The position numbers were made by a program, and so were the translations under genes. Source: an uncultured Pontibacter sp. (GTDB lineage Bacteria; Bacteroidota; Bacteroidia; Cytophagales; Hymenobacteraceae). From it: DNA of 64,000 nucleotides. The stretch covers positions 310,001 to 374,000 of the forward strand of contig NZ_CANMNI010000001.1 of the NCBI RefSeq assembly GCF_947499215.1, read 5' to 3'. Below, piece after piece: positions 19,117 through 29,462 of the stretch (positions are counted from its first letter, which is position 1; every line of letters begins with the position of its first letter). The notes under the pieces were generated by a model. The model saw only the letters and a program-made list of their open reading frames with translations, did no database searches and was not told the origin of the DNA.

Positions 19117-20016
19117 CTACAACTCCGACGCGTTAAAGGTATCGCCCTGATTCACATCGCCTGTCTCGAAGCCTTTTCTAAACCAACGGACCCGTTGGGC
19201 CGAGGTGCCGTGCGTGAAGGAGTCGGGCACCACCCTTCCGGTGGCCCGCTTTTGCAGCCGGTCATCGCCGATGGCGCTGGCCGCGTTCAGGGCCTCTTCC
19301 AAGTCGCCAGGCTCCATAATTTTTTTGTTTTTTTGAGTATGATGCGCCCACACACCGGCATAGAAATCAGCCTGCAACTCGACTCTTACCATCAGTTGAT
19401 TGAATTCCGTCTGGGATAGTTGGCCCCGCATGGCGTTTACCTGATCCATGGTGCCCGTGAGGTTCTGCACATGGTGCCCCACCTCATGGCCCACCACATA
19501 GGCCTGCGCAAAGTCTCCTTCAGCACCCAGCTTGTGTTCCATTTCACTAAAAAAGCTCAAATCGATGTACAGTTTTTCATCGCCGGGACAGTAAAAAGGT
19601 CCTGAAGCGGAAGAAGCTGAACCACAGGCCGAGTTTACCTGTCCTGAAAACAGCACCAAGGTCGGTTCTCTGTAGCCATCAACAATCTTGTTCCAGACAT
19701 CTTCGGTATCTGCCAGCACGACCGCCGTCTGTTCGGCCAGCGCCTGCTCTTCCGGGCTCGGCTGGTAGTCTGTCGACTGTGCGTACTGTGGCTCCCCACC
19801 CACAAACTGCTGCAGGAGCGTCAGGGGGTTGGTTCCTGTCAAGAATAGCAGCAGGGCGATCCCTGCCACAATTACCAGCCCCGCTTTCGAGAAAAGGAGC
19901 CGGAATAAAGGTATGAGCAGCATGGGACTGATGCCTCTGCCACCACCGAAACCGCCTCCTGATTGTCCTCTACGGTCTTCTATATTGCTGCTTTTTCTTC
20001 TGCCTTGCCATTTCAT
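19117..20016 (-). CDS. Neutral zinc metallopeptidase (YpfJ-like)
   Basis: MKWQGRRKSSNIEDRRG start; VVGHEVGHHVQN (HEVGH); start moved from the track's TTG at 20130 to ATG at 20016. Confidence 0.93.
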   Translation of the reverse strand: MKWQGRRKSSNIEDRRGQSGGGFGGGRGISPMLLIPLFRLLFSKAGLVIVAGIALLLFLTGTNPLTLLQQFVGGEPQYAQSTDYQPSPEEQALAEQTAVVLADTEDVWNKIVDGYREPTLVLFSGQVNSACGSASSASGPFYCPGDEKLYIDLSFFSEMEHKLGAEGDFAQAYVVGHEVGHHVQNLTGTMDQVNAMRGQLSQTEFNQLMVRVELQADFYAGVWAHHTQKNKKIMEPGDLEEALNAASAIGDDRLQKRATGRVVPDSFTHGTSAQRVRWFRKGFETGDVNQGDTFNASEL

Positions 20017-20130
20017 AATATACTTTTTGTAATAAGGTGAGTGATCATAAATAGGCTCATTTCCATTTTGCAAGGGAAAGTCTATACCTATATGCGCAGT
20101 ATAACGGCAGGCAGCTTCACTTGGATGCAA

Positions 20131-20169
20131 AAACGGGCAGGCGCCTATGGGAAAAGCACCTGCCCGTTT
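20131..20169 (-). terminator. Hairpin terminator downstream of fasciclin gene
   Basis: aaacgggcaggcgcct...agcacctgcccgttt, near-copy of the 19014 hairpin. Confidence 0.7.
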
Positions 20170-20188
20170 CTAATGATTGAGAATGCTA

Positions 20189-20785
20189 CTACATTTCAGA
20201 TGGCGGCAACATTACTTTATCAATTATATGTACCACACCATTCGATGCTTCCACATCCGCCGTACTTACGTTGGCTTCATTGATCATCACACTACTGCCA
20301 TCCAGCATCACTTTCAACTCAGCGCCATTCAATGTTTTAGCAGACATGTTATTCGTCAGATCAGTCGACTTCACGTTACCTTCCACGACGTGGTAAGTCA
20401 GGATGTTCACGAGCTGTTGCTTGTTTTCAGGCTTGAGGAGATTCTCCAAGGTACCGGCCGGTAAAGCGGCAAAGGCTTCGTTTGTCGGGGCAAACACGGT
20501 ATAAGGACCTGCACCTTGCAAAGCTCCGACTAGGTCTGCTGCCTGCAGAGCCTGCACTAGTGTAGAGAGCGAAGGGGTTTCAGAAGCGAGCGCCACAATA
20601 TCCTTGGATCCAGCGGTCATGGCATCGGATCCAGCGGTCATGGCATCGTCCGTGGTCATGGTGTCTTCTGTGGCCATCATCTCGGTGTCGTCTGTTACGG
20701 TTTCTGCGCTATCCGTGGTTTGGTTATCTGTGGTGCAGCCAAAAAGGAAGAGAGCAGAGAAAAAGAAAACGCTTAGTTTTTTCAT
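20189..20785 (-). CDS. Fasciclin-domain lipoprotein
   Basis: Lipobox LFLFGC; LVGALQGAGPYTVFAPTNEAFAALPAGTLENLL; NGVVHIIDKVMLPP. Confidence 0.95.
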   Translation of the reverse strand: MKKLSVFFFSALFLFGCTTDNQTTDSAETVTDDTEMMATEDTMTTDDAMTAGSDAMTAGSKDIVALASETPSLSTLVQALQAADLVGALQGAGPYTVFAPTNEAFAALPAGTLENLLKPENKQQLVNILTYHVVEGNVKSTDLTNNMSAKTLNGAELKVMLDGSSVMINEANVSTADVEASNGVVHIIDKVMLPPSEM

Positions 20786-20959
20786 ACGTATTGGTTTTTA
20801 ATTAATTGATTTACAGGGTAGAAACCAACTACTATCTCCTTTGTTCAAATTCTTTGACCTTCAGCTAAAAGTCATTTTTCATTTAGCTGACGAATTGGGC
20901 TTTGCTGACTTATTAATGCCTACCTTGTCTGAGAAGACAGACATTAATACCCCTACCTC

Positions 20960-22039
20960 ATGGAACATTCATACAAAAAGAAGTCGCACAGCAAACTCAT
21001 CGAGTTGAACGAAGAACTTGAGAATTATTTCAACAACACGATCATACCGCAGCTGTTCGTGGATTCTAACATGATCCTCCGAAAGTTCACGCCGCCTGCC
21101 ATGAAGCACTTCAAGCTTACCGCCGACGACATTGGCAAGCACATCGATGACGTTTCCAGCAACATCCGTTTCCCTACCTTCATAGAGAACATCACTGAGG
21201 TGATCGAGAGCAACAAGGATCTGGAAAAGGAAATTCAAACCACTGACAAGAAATGGTACCAGATGAACATCCTGCCTTACATCGTGCGCAAGGAGAACAA
21301 GACTAACGGGGTCATCGTCACTTTTATCGATATCAATGACCGCATACAGACCCTGAGAGGCTACGAGCGGCTGAACAGGGACTATGAGAACATCATTCAC
21401 TCCATTTCCCACGATATAAAAGGCCCCCTCTCTAACATAGAAGGGCTGACCAGGTTACTGCAGAATACACCAGATTCGAAAGAGGAAAGTCAGCATATCA
21501 AAGACATGCTCAGCGAGTCCGTTGCCAACCTCCGCCAGACGGTAGAAGATCTCGCTGACATTCAGCAGAGCGACACGGGCTTCGCCAAAGAACCGGAGCG
21601 TGTGAATTTTGAGAACGTGATCGAAGATGCCAAGCTTGCCCTCCGGGACAGAATAGCGGAGACTAACGCACAGATCAGCACACAAATAAAGGAATCAGAG
21701 ATCTGCTTCTCCCGAAAAAATGTCAGAAGCATCGTTTACAACTTGCTCAGCAACGCCATTAAATTCCAAAAGCCGGACAGTACACCTGTCATATCCATCC
21801 AAACGGAAAAGTCAGGAGACTACATTCTACTTACCGTGAGCGACAATGGTACAGGTATAGCCGAAGACAAACTGGAGTCAGTGCTTGATCGCTATACTAG
21901 GCTAAACAGCGAAGTGGAGGGCACTGGTGTAGGACTGTTCATTGTGAAAAACATGGTGGAGCAGATGGGTGGTGAGATAAAGGCGGAAAGCACGTTAGGC
22001 GAAGGATCAACTTTCAAAGTGTACTTTAAGGCTGAGTAA
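20960..22039 (+). CDS. PAS-domain sensor histidine kinase
   Basis: PAS segment; SHDIKGPLSNIEGLTRLL H-box; NLLSNAIKFQ; SDNGTGIAEDKLESVLDRYTRLN. Confidence 0.95.
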   Translation: MEHSYKKKSHSKLIELNEELENYFNNTIIPQLFVDSNMILRKFTPPAMKHFKLTADDIGKHIDDVSSNIRFPTFIENITEVIESNKDLEKEIQTTDKKWYQMNILPYIVRKENKTNGVIVTFIDINDRIQTLRGYERLNRDYENIIHSISHDIKGPLSNIEGLTRLLQNTPDSKEESQHIKDMLSESVANLRQTVEDLADIQQSDTGFAKEPERVNFENVIEDAKLALRDRIAETNAQISTQIKESEICFSRKNVRSIVYNLLSNAIKFQKPDSTPVISIQTEKSGDYILLTVSDNGTGIAEDKLESVLDRYTRLNSEVEGTGVGLFIVKNMVEQMGGEIKAESTLGEGSTFKVYFKAE

Positions 22040-24113
22040 GACTTGTGTACGATTCGGACAGGTCGTGAACAAGCACCCGCGCATCCACAGCCACTAGGTT
22101 ATCAGCGATACCCATCAGCGGATTAATGTCCATTTCCCGGATCTCGGGAGCGGCTTCCAGCAGGGCACTGATGCGTAGGATGGTATCGATCAAAAGTTCT
22201 TCGTTCACACCGCTTTTGCCTCGGGTTCCCTGCAGGATGGGGTAAGACCGTAGGCGCCTGATCATGCGGATAGCCTCTTCCCTACCCACCGGTGCCAGCG
22301 CCGCCGATACATCCTTGAACACTTCCACAAAGATGCCGCCCAGTCCGCAGAGCACCAAGTGTCCGAAAGGCTCCTCTGCCTTCGCGCCCATGTACACCTC
22401 GGTTCCGCTTAGCTGCTGCTGCAGGAGCACGCCGTCGGCACCCTCCAGCGCCATCAGGCGGTCGTACACCCGCGCCACGTCCTCGATGTGCCGCACACCC
22501 AACACCACCCCTCCGATATCCGATTTGTGCACCGGCCCCGACACCTTCATCACCAGCGGAAAGCCCAAAACATCGGCTTGCGCCAGTGCCTTACGTTTGC
22601 TTTGCACAGTTGCCTGTTTCGCGGTAGGTATACCTGCCGCATCCAGCAGCTCGAAAACATGGTCGACGGGCAAATACCCTTGCGGTGCCCGATCGATAAT
22701 GCGGCGGATTTTCTGTGTGTCGATCAGGGGCAAAACCGGATCGGCATAAGGAGGCTGCATTTTGTTTACCCGCGAGAGCACATAGCCAAAACTCACTTCG
22801 TCGGTGAAGTTCACGTGGCCCATGGTATGGAAATGGCTTACCTCCTCAGCGGCCTGTATAGCCGAGGGCAGGATCGGGAAAATGGGTTTGCGGGAGGAGC
22901 GCATTTTTTCGTGCAGCACCAGGTATACGTCATCCACCCGCCACATGCCGGTTGTGCCGAACACCACCACGGCGCCGTCTATCTCATCGAAGTCATGCTC
23001 CACGGCATCAAGAATCTCCCCGAGTTGTTGGGCATTGCCGGTCGCCAGAAAATCGATGGGATTGGCCACAGAAGAACCCGGGTATAGCTTGGCGAGCAGC
23101 GCCTCCGCTTTGGGCCCTTCGAGCTGCGGCACTTGCATGCCGCCTTTCACCAGAATGTCAGTCAGCATCACACCCGGTCCGCCGGCATGGGTCACCACCG
23201 CGATGCGGTCTCCTTTTAGGGGATTGATGGTAAAGATAGCGGCCACATACACCAGCTCGATGCGGCTGTAGCAGCGGATAATGCCCGCTTTCCGGAAGAG
23301 GGCGCTTACCGCCATACCTGAACCAGCTAAAGCGCCCGTGTGCGACGACACGGCTCTGGAACCTGCCTCGGTATTACCGGCTTTGATGGCGGCAATGCGG
23401 CAGCCTTTGTTCACGAGCGAACGAGCATATTTGAGAAAGCGCTGGGGATCGGCGATCTGCTCCATGTAAAGCAGTTTGATGGGGGAACTGTGCGCCGGGT
23501 CGTAGGTTTCGTCCCAGTACTGCAGCACATCCTCCACCCCGATCTGGGCGCTGTTTCCCACCGAGAAAATATCCCGGAACTTGAGTCCGCGCGGTATGGC
23601 CGACTCGAGCAGGTAGACCATAGTGGCACCAGATGCCGACACGCAGTCGCAGCCCATGGGGTCATAGGTCGGCACGGGCCCCGCAAACACGCCTTTGTAT
23701 TTCCCTGTGATCACTCCGATGCAATTTGGCCCGACCAGCGTGCCACCCACCTCATGCACGATCTGCACGCAGCGTTCCTCTAGCGCTTTGCCCGCTTCAC
23801 CAGTCTCGCTGAAACCAGCCGAAAACAGGATAAAAGCTTTGCAGTTTTTCTGAAAGGCCAGCGTGCGCAAGGTGTCTTCCACATAAGCGGCGGCGATGGC
23901 GATGATGGCCAGATCGACAGCAGGCAAGCGCTCCACATCCGGCACACAGGCAATGCCCTGCACCTGCTCCTCTTTGGGATTGACGCAGTAAACCTCACCC
24001 GCGAAGCCATGCCGCAGGATGTTGTGCAGGACTTTACCACCAGGTTTGGAGGTGTCGTTGGAGGCACCGACAATCGCGATGCTGTTGGGGTCGAGAAGCT
24101 GGGGACTGATCAT
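22026..24113 (-). CDS. ADP-forming acetate/acyl-CoA synthetase (fused alpha-beta)
   Basis: IAIVGASNDTSKPGGKVLHNIL; LVGPNCIGV; SHTGALAGS; ATP-grasp domain FPLVMKVSGPVHKSDIGGVVLGV; MDINPL. Confidence 0.95.
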   Translation of the reverse strand: MISPQLLDPNSIAIVGASNDTSKPGGKVLHNILRHGFAGEVYCVNPKEEQVQGIACVPDVERLPAVDLAIIAIAAAYVEDTLRTLAFQKNCKAFILFSAGFSETGEAGKALEERCVQIVHEVGGTLVGPNCIGVITGKYKGVFAGPVPTYDPMGCDCVSASGATMVYLLESAIPRGLKFRDIFSVGNSAQIGVEDVLQYWDETYDPAHSSPIKLLYMEQIADPQRFLKYARSLVNKGCRIAAIKAGNTEAGSRAVSSHTGALAGSGMAVSALFRKAGIIRCYSRIELVYVAAIFTINPLKGDRIAVVTHAGGPGVMLTDILVKGGMQVPQLEGPKAEALLAKLYPGSSVANPIDFLATGNAQQLGEILDAVEHDFDEIDGAVVVFGTTGMWRVDDVYLVLHEKMRSSRKPIFPILPSAIQAAEEVSHFHTMGHVNFTDEVSFGYVLSRVNKMQPPYADPVLPLIDTQKIRRIIDRAPQGYLPVDHVFELLDAAGIPTAKQATVQSKRKALAQADVLGFPLVMKVSGPVHKSDIGGVVLGVRHIEDVARVYDRLMALEGADGVLLQQQLSGTEVYMGAKAEEPFGHLVLCGLGGIFVEVFKDVSAALAPVGREEAIRMIRRLRSYPILQGTRGKSGVNEELLIDTILRISALLEAAPEIREMDINPLMGIADNLVAVDARVLVHDLSESYTSLTQP

Positions 24114-24181
24114 GCGGGCTGAGATGTCTGCGCTATTTATTCGCCCTAAAGTAAAACAATCTAGCCCTGTTAAAAGATGAC

Positions 24182-24619
24182 TTAGGTCAGTTTCAAACTA
24201 AGTTCGACATCTCTTTTCAGGCATTGCTGCCTGAGCCAATCGCCGGCGTCCATTAAATTGCCGAAAACGTCAGTTTGGAAATGGGTCTGTTCGTTGTGAA
24301 AGTTGGAAACGTCGGTGGAGGCGATGGCATCGGGGGCGTTAACCAAAGCCATGTGTTTTAGGCCAGCTTTGGCTACTGCCGGCGCCCACACATCGGTGGC
24401 CCAGTCAGTGGTGCGGATAGGCCCAAGCACCAACAGCATGTCATTGAGCACACAGGTGAAGCCCGAGGCTTCAATGGTTTCTAAGATAGCCTGCCCTCCT
24501 GTTTTGATATTGTTCTCGCTGAGGTAACCTTCCCAGATCACATGTATCCAGCTGTTGGCGGTATCAACTTTAATTGTCAAATATACTTTGCCAAAGGCGT
24601 TCGTAAGTTTAGTATTCAT
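24182..24619 (-). CDS. STAS/SpoIIAA-like hypothetical protein
   Basis: 145 aa; single globular domain with STAS-like layout; weak recognition. Confidence 0.5.
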   Translation of the reverse strand: MNTKLTNAFGKVYLTIKVDTANSWIHVIWEGYLSENNIKTGGQAILETIEASGFTCVLNDMLLVLGPIRTTDWATDVWAPAVAKAGLKHMALVNAPDAIASTDVSNFHNEQTHFQTDVFGNLMDAGDWLRQQCLKRDVELSLKLT

Positions 24620-24772
24620 AAAAAGGCGGGCTAGTACTCAGACCTCCAACAAAGCATGGAATCCTTTTGGTTCAGCTGGCAGGCCCTCCGTGGAAATAAT
24701 AATGGACGGCAATAACTAAACTTATACCTGCAGCCGTAATTCATCAAAAGCACCTCTCTTCTCTGCGCTTCT

Positions 24773-26167
24773 ATGAGTGATAGCAAAAGCTTTCTGTACC
24801 TCGTTTGGTCTGCCGTAAAGGGCAAGGAGCAGGATTATACCACCCTCGGTATCCGGACGAGTATTGTGCTGCTGGCCGTGCCCATGATTCTGGAGATGCT
24901 GATGGAGTCGCTATTTGCAGTGGTCGACATTTTCTTTGTCGGCAAGCTGGGTCCGCATGCGCTGGCGACCGTCGGCCTAACCGAAACGGTGCTGATGGTG
25001 ATCTACTCGGTGGGGATGGGCGTGAGCATTGCCGCCACGGCCTTGGTATCGCGCCGGATCGGTGAAAAGAACTACCGTGAGGCGGGCAATGTCACTTACC
25101 AGCTCATGGCCACGGGTGTGGTGCTCGCACTGCTCATGGGCTTTCTGGCGACGTGGTTTGCAGCCGATATCCTCACACTGATGGGGGCCGATACCGCCCT
25201 GCTCGACACCGGGCTCCACTATGCGCAGATCATCTTTGCCGGCAACCTCGTCATTATCATGCTCTTCCTCATCAACGGAATCTTCCGGGGGGCCGGTCAG
25301 CCGCACTTGGCTATGCGCGCACTCTGGATCGCCAACGGAGCCAACATTGTGCTAGACCCACTTCTGATCTTCGGCATCGGCACCTTCGAGGGCTGGGGAC
25401 TGGACGGTGCGGCTTGGGCCACCACCATCGGTCGAAGTGTGGGCGTGGTCTACCAGTTATACCACCTCTTCAATGGCAAGCATCTGCTAAAAGTCGGGCG
25501 TGAGAATCTCGTCATTAGTTTCGCCATGATCAAGCGTATACTGGCGGTGTCGTCTGGCGGCATGGGCCAATACCTCATCGACTCCGCCAGTTGGATCTTC
25601 CTGACCCGTATCATCGCTGAGTTTGGCAGCAATGCGTTGGCCGGCTATACCATCGCCTTTCGCCTGATCGTGTTTGCCTTGCTGCCCGCTTGGGGTTTGT
25701 CCTCGGCAGCTGCCACACTGGTGGGTCAGAACTTGGGAGCGCAGAAGGCCAAACGCGCCGAACTGGCCGTATGGCTGACGGCGCGCTACAATGTCATCTT
25801 CATGGCGGCTGTCACCATCCTATTTCTTTTGTTCGGGGAGCACTTAGCCGCTTTCTTTGCTGAGGATGAAGCCGTGATTGACATCGCTTCCGAGGCGCTC
25901 CGGATCATCACGCTGGGCTACGTCTTTTTTGGGCTGGGCATGGTGATGGTGCAGGCTTTTAACGGGGCCGGTGATACCCGCACGCCCTCATTCATTAACA
26001 TCGTAGTGCTCTGGCTGATCGAGATTCCGATGGCCTACCTATTGGCCAAAACCCTCGGCTTCGGGACAACCGGCATTTTCTTCTCGATCGCCTTCTGCCA
26101 CTCCTTTCACGCCTTGGTCAGCTGGTGGCTTTTCAGGCGCGGCACTTGGAAAAAGGTGAAAGTATAA
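24773..26167 (+). CDS. MATE family efflux transporter
   Basis: 12-TM pattern; LAVPMILEMLMESLFAVVDIFFVGKLG; GAGDTRTPSFIN. Confidence 0.95.
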   Translation: MSDSKSFLYLVWSAVKGKEQDYTTLGIRTSIVLLAVPMILEMLMESLFAVVDIFFVGKLGPHALATVGLTETVLMVIYSVGMGVSIAATALVSRRIGEKNYREAGNVTYQLMATGVVLALLMGFLATWFAADILTLMGADTALLDTGLHYAQIIFAGNLVIIMLFLINGIFRGAGQPHLAMRALWIANGANIVLDPLLIFGIGTFEGWGLDGAAWATTIGRSVGVVYQLYHLFNGKHLLKVGRENLVISFAMIKRILAVSSGGMGQYLIDSASWIFLTRIIAEFGSNALAGYTIAFRLIVFALLPAWGLSSAAATLVGQNLGAQKAKRAELAVWLTARYNVIFMAAVTILFLLFGEHLAAFFAEDEAVIDIASEALRIITLGYVFFGLGMVMVQAFNGAGDTRTPSFINIVVLWLIEIPMAYLLAKTLGFGTTGIFFSIAFCHSFHALVSWWLFRRGTWKKVKV

Positions 26168-26422
26168 AGGGCTGTTATTACACTCTCAGCTGCGACCGCG
26201 AACACGTTAAATCCCAACTGACGAGACAACGCTTATATAGAAGATATTGATGATTATATATTGAACTTTGACATTATAAAGGCCAAGGTTACCACTTTTC
26301 GAAAAAAACAATTTAATTAAAGCGACAATACATCAAGTAATAGGATTTTTTAGCGTAAAGATAAACTCCTATTCTCAGCCTACTATGAAATAACCATTTG
26401 ATTAACTTTTAGCCACAGTACC

Positions 26423-26716
26423 ATGATCATCACCTCTATCCTCACCCTTATCGGGCTTTGCGGCACCTTGGCCATCATCGCCTACCTCAGACAAGTAGAA
26501 GACGCCATGGCGGAAGTACAGGAGCAGTTGGAAGTACCCGTTTGCCCCGTCTGCCACATAGCCCATCTCCCGCACGAAGACAAAAAAATGCACACGAGTA
26601 GCCTGCGAGGTATCAAAAGCTATTGCAAACGCCAAAGAAGAGCCGCCACCAGACTATACAGCGCGCGCAACCTGTCGCACATCGGTGCTCAACGCCGGGA
26701 GGAAATCGCGGCATAA
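26423..26716 (+). CDS. Small hypothetical membrane-anchored protein
   Basis: 97 aa; N-terminal TM; CPVCHIAH. Confidence 0.4.
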   Translation: MIITSILTLIGLCGTLAIIAYLRQVEDAMAEVQEQLEVPVCPVCHIAHLPHEDKKMHTSSLRGIKSYCKRQRRAATRLYSARNLSHIGAQRREEIAA

Positions 26717-26792
26717 TAATTTTGCCTGTTTAAATCCGAATGGCTCGCCAGTTCGTTTGTATGCTCCATTTCAGAAATAAAAAACAGAAACT

Positions 26793-27035
26793 ATGGAGAC
26801 AACAGGTATATTATTATTCATTGGCGGCTTAGGCGGCCCCGAGGTGATCATGATCATCCTCATTTTTGTTTTGTTCTTTGGCGCCAAGCGCATACCTGAA
26901 CTCGCAAAAGGATTGGGCCGCGGCATCCGGGAGTTCAAAGACGCCTCGAAAGAGATGAAAAGGGATATCGAGCACGCCACCGCCGCCAGTCCCGACGCTG
27001 AAAAAGCAGCGACAAAAAGCAATGTAAATTCATAA
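26793..27035 (+). CDS. tatA: Sec-independent protein translocase TatA/TatE family
   Basis: [42 protein letters not shown]. Confidence 0.96.
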   Translation: METTGILLFIGGLGGPEVIMIILIFVLFFGAKRIPELAKGLGRGIREFKDASKEMKRDIEHATAASPDAEKAATKSNVNS

Positions 27036-27207
27036 GAACGCGAAGCCCACCCTGACAGGTGGGCTTTGTGCTTTTTATACCTGCGCTTAAAAAAATTTGC
27101 ATCCCCTAAATCCAAGCGATCAGGCTACACCGTAAGTCTCGCAACCCTACAGGGCAAGCGCTTCACAGGTAGGCGATTCGAATCCTTTTTAACAAAAGTT
27201 TAGAATT

Positions 27208-27921
27208 ATGAAAAAAACACAAAACGAGTTACCCGAGAAAGACGGCGCCTTAAAAAGCAGCTTGGTTACACCCATGCAACGCCGTGTGTTCTTGCGTTAC
27301 GCCGGGGCCTCCGCTGCCGCCGCCACCCTACTTTTTACTACCACCTCTTGCGACGATGACGACGACAATGGTCCCATGGACCCGATGGCCGTTGACCTAG
27401 GTTCCGGCGACACCGGTATCCTGAACTACGCCTACGCCCTCGAGCAACTGGAGGCCGCCTTCTATACTGAAGTGGTGACCAGGTCACTGAGCCTTTTCAG
27501 CCAGACGGAGCAGCAGATCATGCAGGACCTTAAAGGCCACGAAGGCATCCACCGCGATTTCCTCAAGGCCGCGCTCGGTTCAGCTGCCATACCTGACCTC
27601 GAGGTGAATTTCAGCTCGATCAACTTCAACGACAAAAACAGCGTCCTAACAACCGCGCGCACTTTCGAAGACCTAGGTGTGGCCGCTTATAATGGAGCCG
27701 GCAAACTGCTCGAAGACGCCGGTTTTCTGACACTCGCAGGCAAGATCGTATCGGTGGAGGCCCGCCATGCTGCCGTCATCCGCGACCTGATCTCGAATGG
27801 CACCTTCTCCGATACGGCCGACGCTAACGGACTGGATCCGGCCATGATGCCTGCTGATGTGCTCAATGCAGCATCTGCCTTCATCACCACGAAAATAAAC
27901 GCGAACAACCTTCCTAAATAA
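27208..27921 (+). CDS. Ferritin-like domain protein with Tat-like signal and lipobox
   Basis: MQRRVFLRYAGASAAAATLLFTTTSC; ALEQLEAAFYTEV; VEARHAAVIRDLI. Confidence 0.9.
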   Translation: MKKTQNELPEKDGALKSSLVTPMQRRVFLRYAGASAAAATLLFTTTSCDDDDDNGPMDPMAVDLGSGDTGILNYAYALEQLEAAFYTEVVTRSLSLFSQTEQQIMQDLKGHEGIHRDFLKAALGSAAIPDLEVNFSSINFNDKNSVLTTARTFEDLGVAAYNGAGKLLEDAGFLTLAGKIVSVEARHAAVIRDLISNGTFSDTADANGLDPAMMPADVLNAASAFITTKINANNLPK

Positions 27922-27929
27922 GCCTTGCC

Positions 27930-28730
27930 ATGAACATATTCAGAATAATAGAAGATATAGAAAAAGTAGACCCCGAAGTATACAACAGGATCGACTCCCG
28001 CCGAAGCGTATTCAAAAGCTTTGGCAGCATGGGCAAAAAGGCCGCGCTGGCCGCCATACCGGTTGCCCTCGGGGCTGTGTTTAACAAAGCCTATGGACAG
28101 AGCGCCGGCACGGTAGTGGAAGTGCTCAACTTCGCCTTGAAACTGGAGTACTTGGAGCGCAACTTTTACGCTGGAGGCTTGGCTGCCAACGGTCTTATTC
28201 CGGCTGGTGCCGCAAGAACCGCCATCGAGACGATTCAGATGCACGAGGCGCAGCACGTCGACATTCTCATTGCCACGATCCAAAGCCTGAACGGCACGCC
28301 GATCAGCGAGCCCACTTTTGATTTCGGAAAGAACTTTGCGGACTGGAACACCAATTACCAGACCTTCCTGACGCTGGCCCAAGCCTTTGAGGACACCGGT
28401 GTGCGCGCCTACAAAGGGCAGGCGGGCAACCTCATGAGCAACGATACCGTGCTGCAGGCCGCATTGCAGATCCACTCGGTGGAGGCGCGCCATGCAGCCC
28501 ATATCCGCCGCATGCGCGACAACAAGGGTTGGATAGAAGGCGCCGCTGAAAACAGCAATGTACCGGCAGGTGCAGCGCCGGTTTACGCCGGAGAAGACAA
28601 CGTGTCGCAAGGTGGTATAAACGATGTGAAGACGGTGGGTGCCGGCTACTCAGCCGCAATCGCCACCGGTGCATTTGACGAGCCGCTCACAAAAGAGCAG
28701 GTGGCGCAAATAGTTTCGCTGTTTGAGTAA
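27930..28730 (+). CDS. Ferritin-like domain protein with Tat-like signal
   Basis: DSRRSVFKSFGSMGKKAALAAIPVALGAVF; ALKLEYLERNFYAGG; QMHEAQHVDIL; VEARHAAHIRRM. Confidence 0.9.
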   Translation: MNIFRIIEDIEKVDPEVYNRIDSRRSVFKSFGSMGKKAALAAIPVALGAVFNKAYGQSAGTVVEVLNFALKLEYLERNFYAGGLAANGLIPAGAARTAIETIQMHEAQHVDILIATIQSLNGTPISEPTFDFGKNFADWNTNYQTFLTLAQAFEDTGVRAYKGQAGNLMSNDTVLQAALQIHSVEARHAAHIRRMRDNKGWIEGAAENSNVPAGAAPVYAGEDNVSQGGINDVKTVGAGYSAAIATGAFDEPLTKEQVAQIVSLFE

Positions 28731-28904
28731 ACATATTCGGTAAACGGCTGTTTACCATCCGAATTCCCATAAGTGCTTCATAGCAAAAGGGCTGTACATA
28801 ACGGCTCTTTTCCTGTGAAGCTTTGTGGTTTAAAGATAAATGTGTTACTTGTTCACTGCGCTTTGCGTATGCCTGCTTGGTGAATTGCCCTAAAGGTTAC
28901 ATAA

Positions 28905-29462
28905 TTGGCTGACCAACGAATCAACGACAAACTCAAAGAAGACGATCTGGTGGCGCGGCTTCGCGCACGCGACAGCTCAGCCATGTCGCAGTTGTATGAC
29001 ATGTACAGCCCCACGCTGTACGGTGTTGTGCTGCAGATCGTGAAGGTGGAGGAAGTTGCCGAGGATGTGCTGCAGGAGGCATTTGTAAAGATCTGGAACT
29101 CGTTTGACAAGTACGACGCTTCCAAAGGCAGACTCTTTACTTGGATGATCAATATTTGTAGAAATCTGGCCATCGACACAATCCGATCGAAGCAGTACCG
29201 CGTAAGTAATCAGTCGGAAAATATTGAAGCGGATTCCCGAACCTATTACTATACCGATACCTTTAAACCCGAGCACATTGGTGTACGGGATATGGTGGAC
29301 AATCTGAACCCGGAACAAAAACAGGTGATTGACCTGATGTATTTTAAAGGCCTCACCCAAAGCGAAATCGCTGAATCTTACAACATCCCCTTAGGCACAG
29401 TGAAAACACGGGTGCGCAGCGCTGTAAAACACTTAACAAGGATTTTTAAAGGACGTGCATAA
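28905..29462 (+). CDS. ECF-type RNA polymerase sigma-70 factor
   Basis: Region 2 (EDVLQEAFVKIWNSFDKYDASKGRLFTWMINICRNLAID) and region 4 (LTQSEIAESYNIPLGTVKTRVRSAVKHL); apparent TTG start. Confidence 0.95.
   Translation: MADQRINDKLKEDDLVARLRARDSSAMSQLYDMYSPTLYGVVLQIVKVEEVAEDVLQEAFVKIWNSFDKYDASKGRLFTWMINICRNLAIDTIRSKQYRVSNQSENIEADSRTYYYTDTFKPEHIGVRDMVDNLNPEQKQVIDLMYFKGLTQSEIAESYNIPLGTVKTRVRSAVKHLTRIFKGRA

Noticed and set aside
27687-28610. 307 aa minus-strand ORF
   Set aside because: Antisense to the two ferritin-like genes, which have clear motifs
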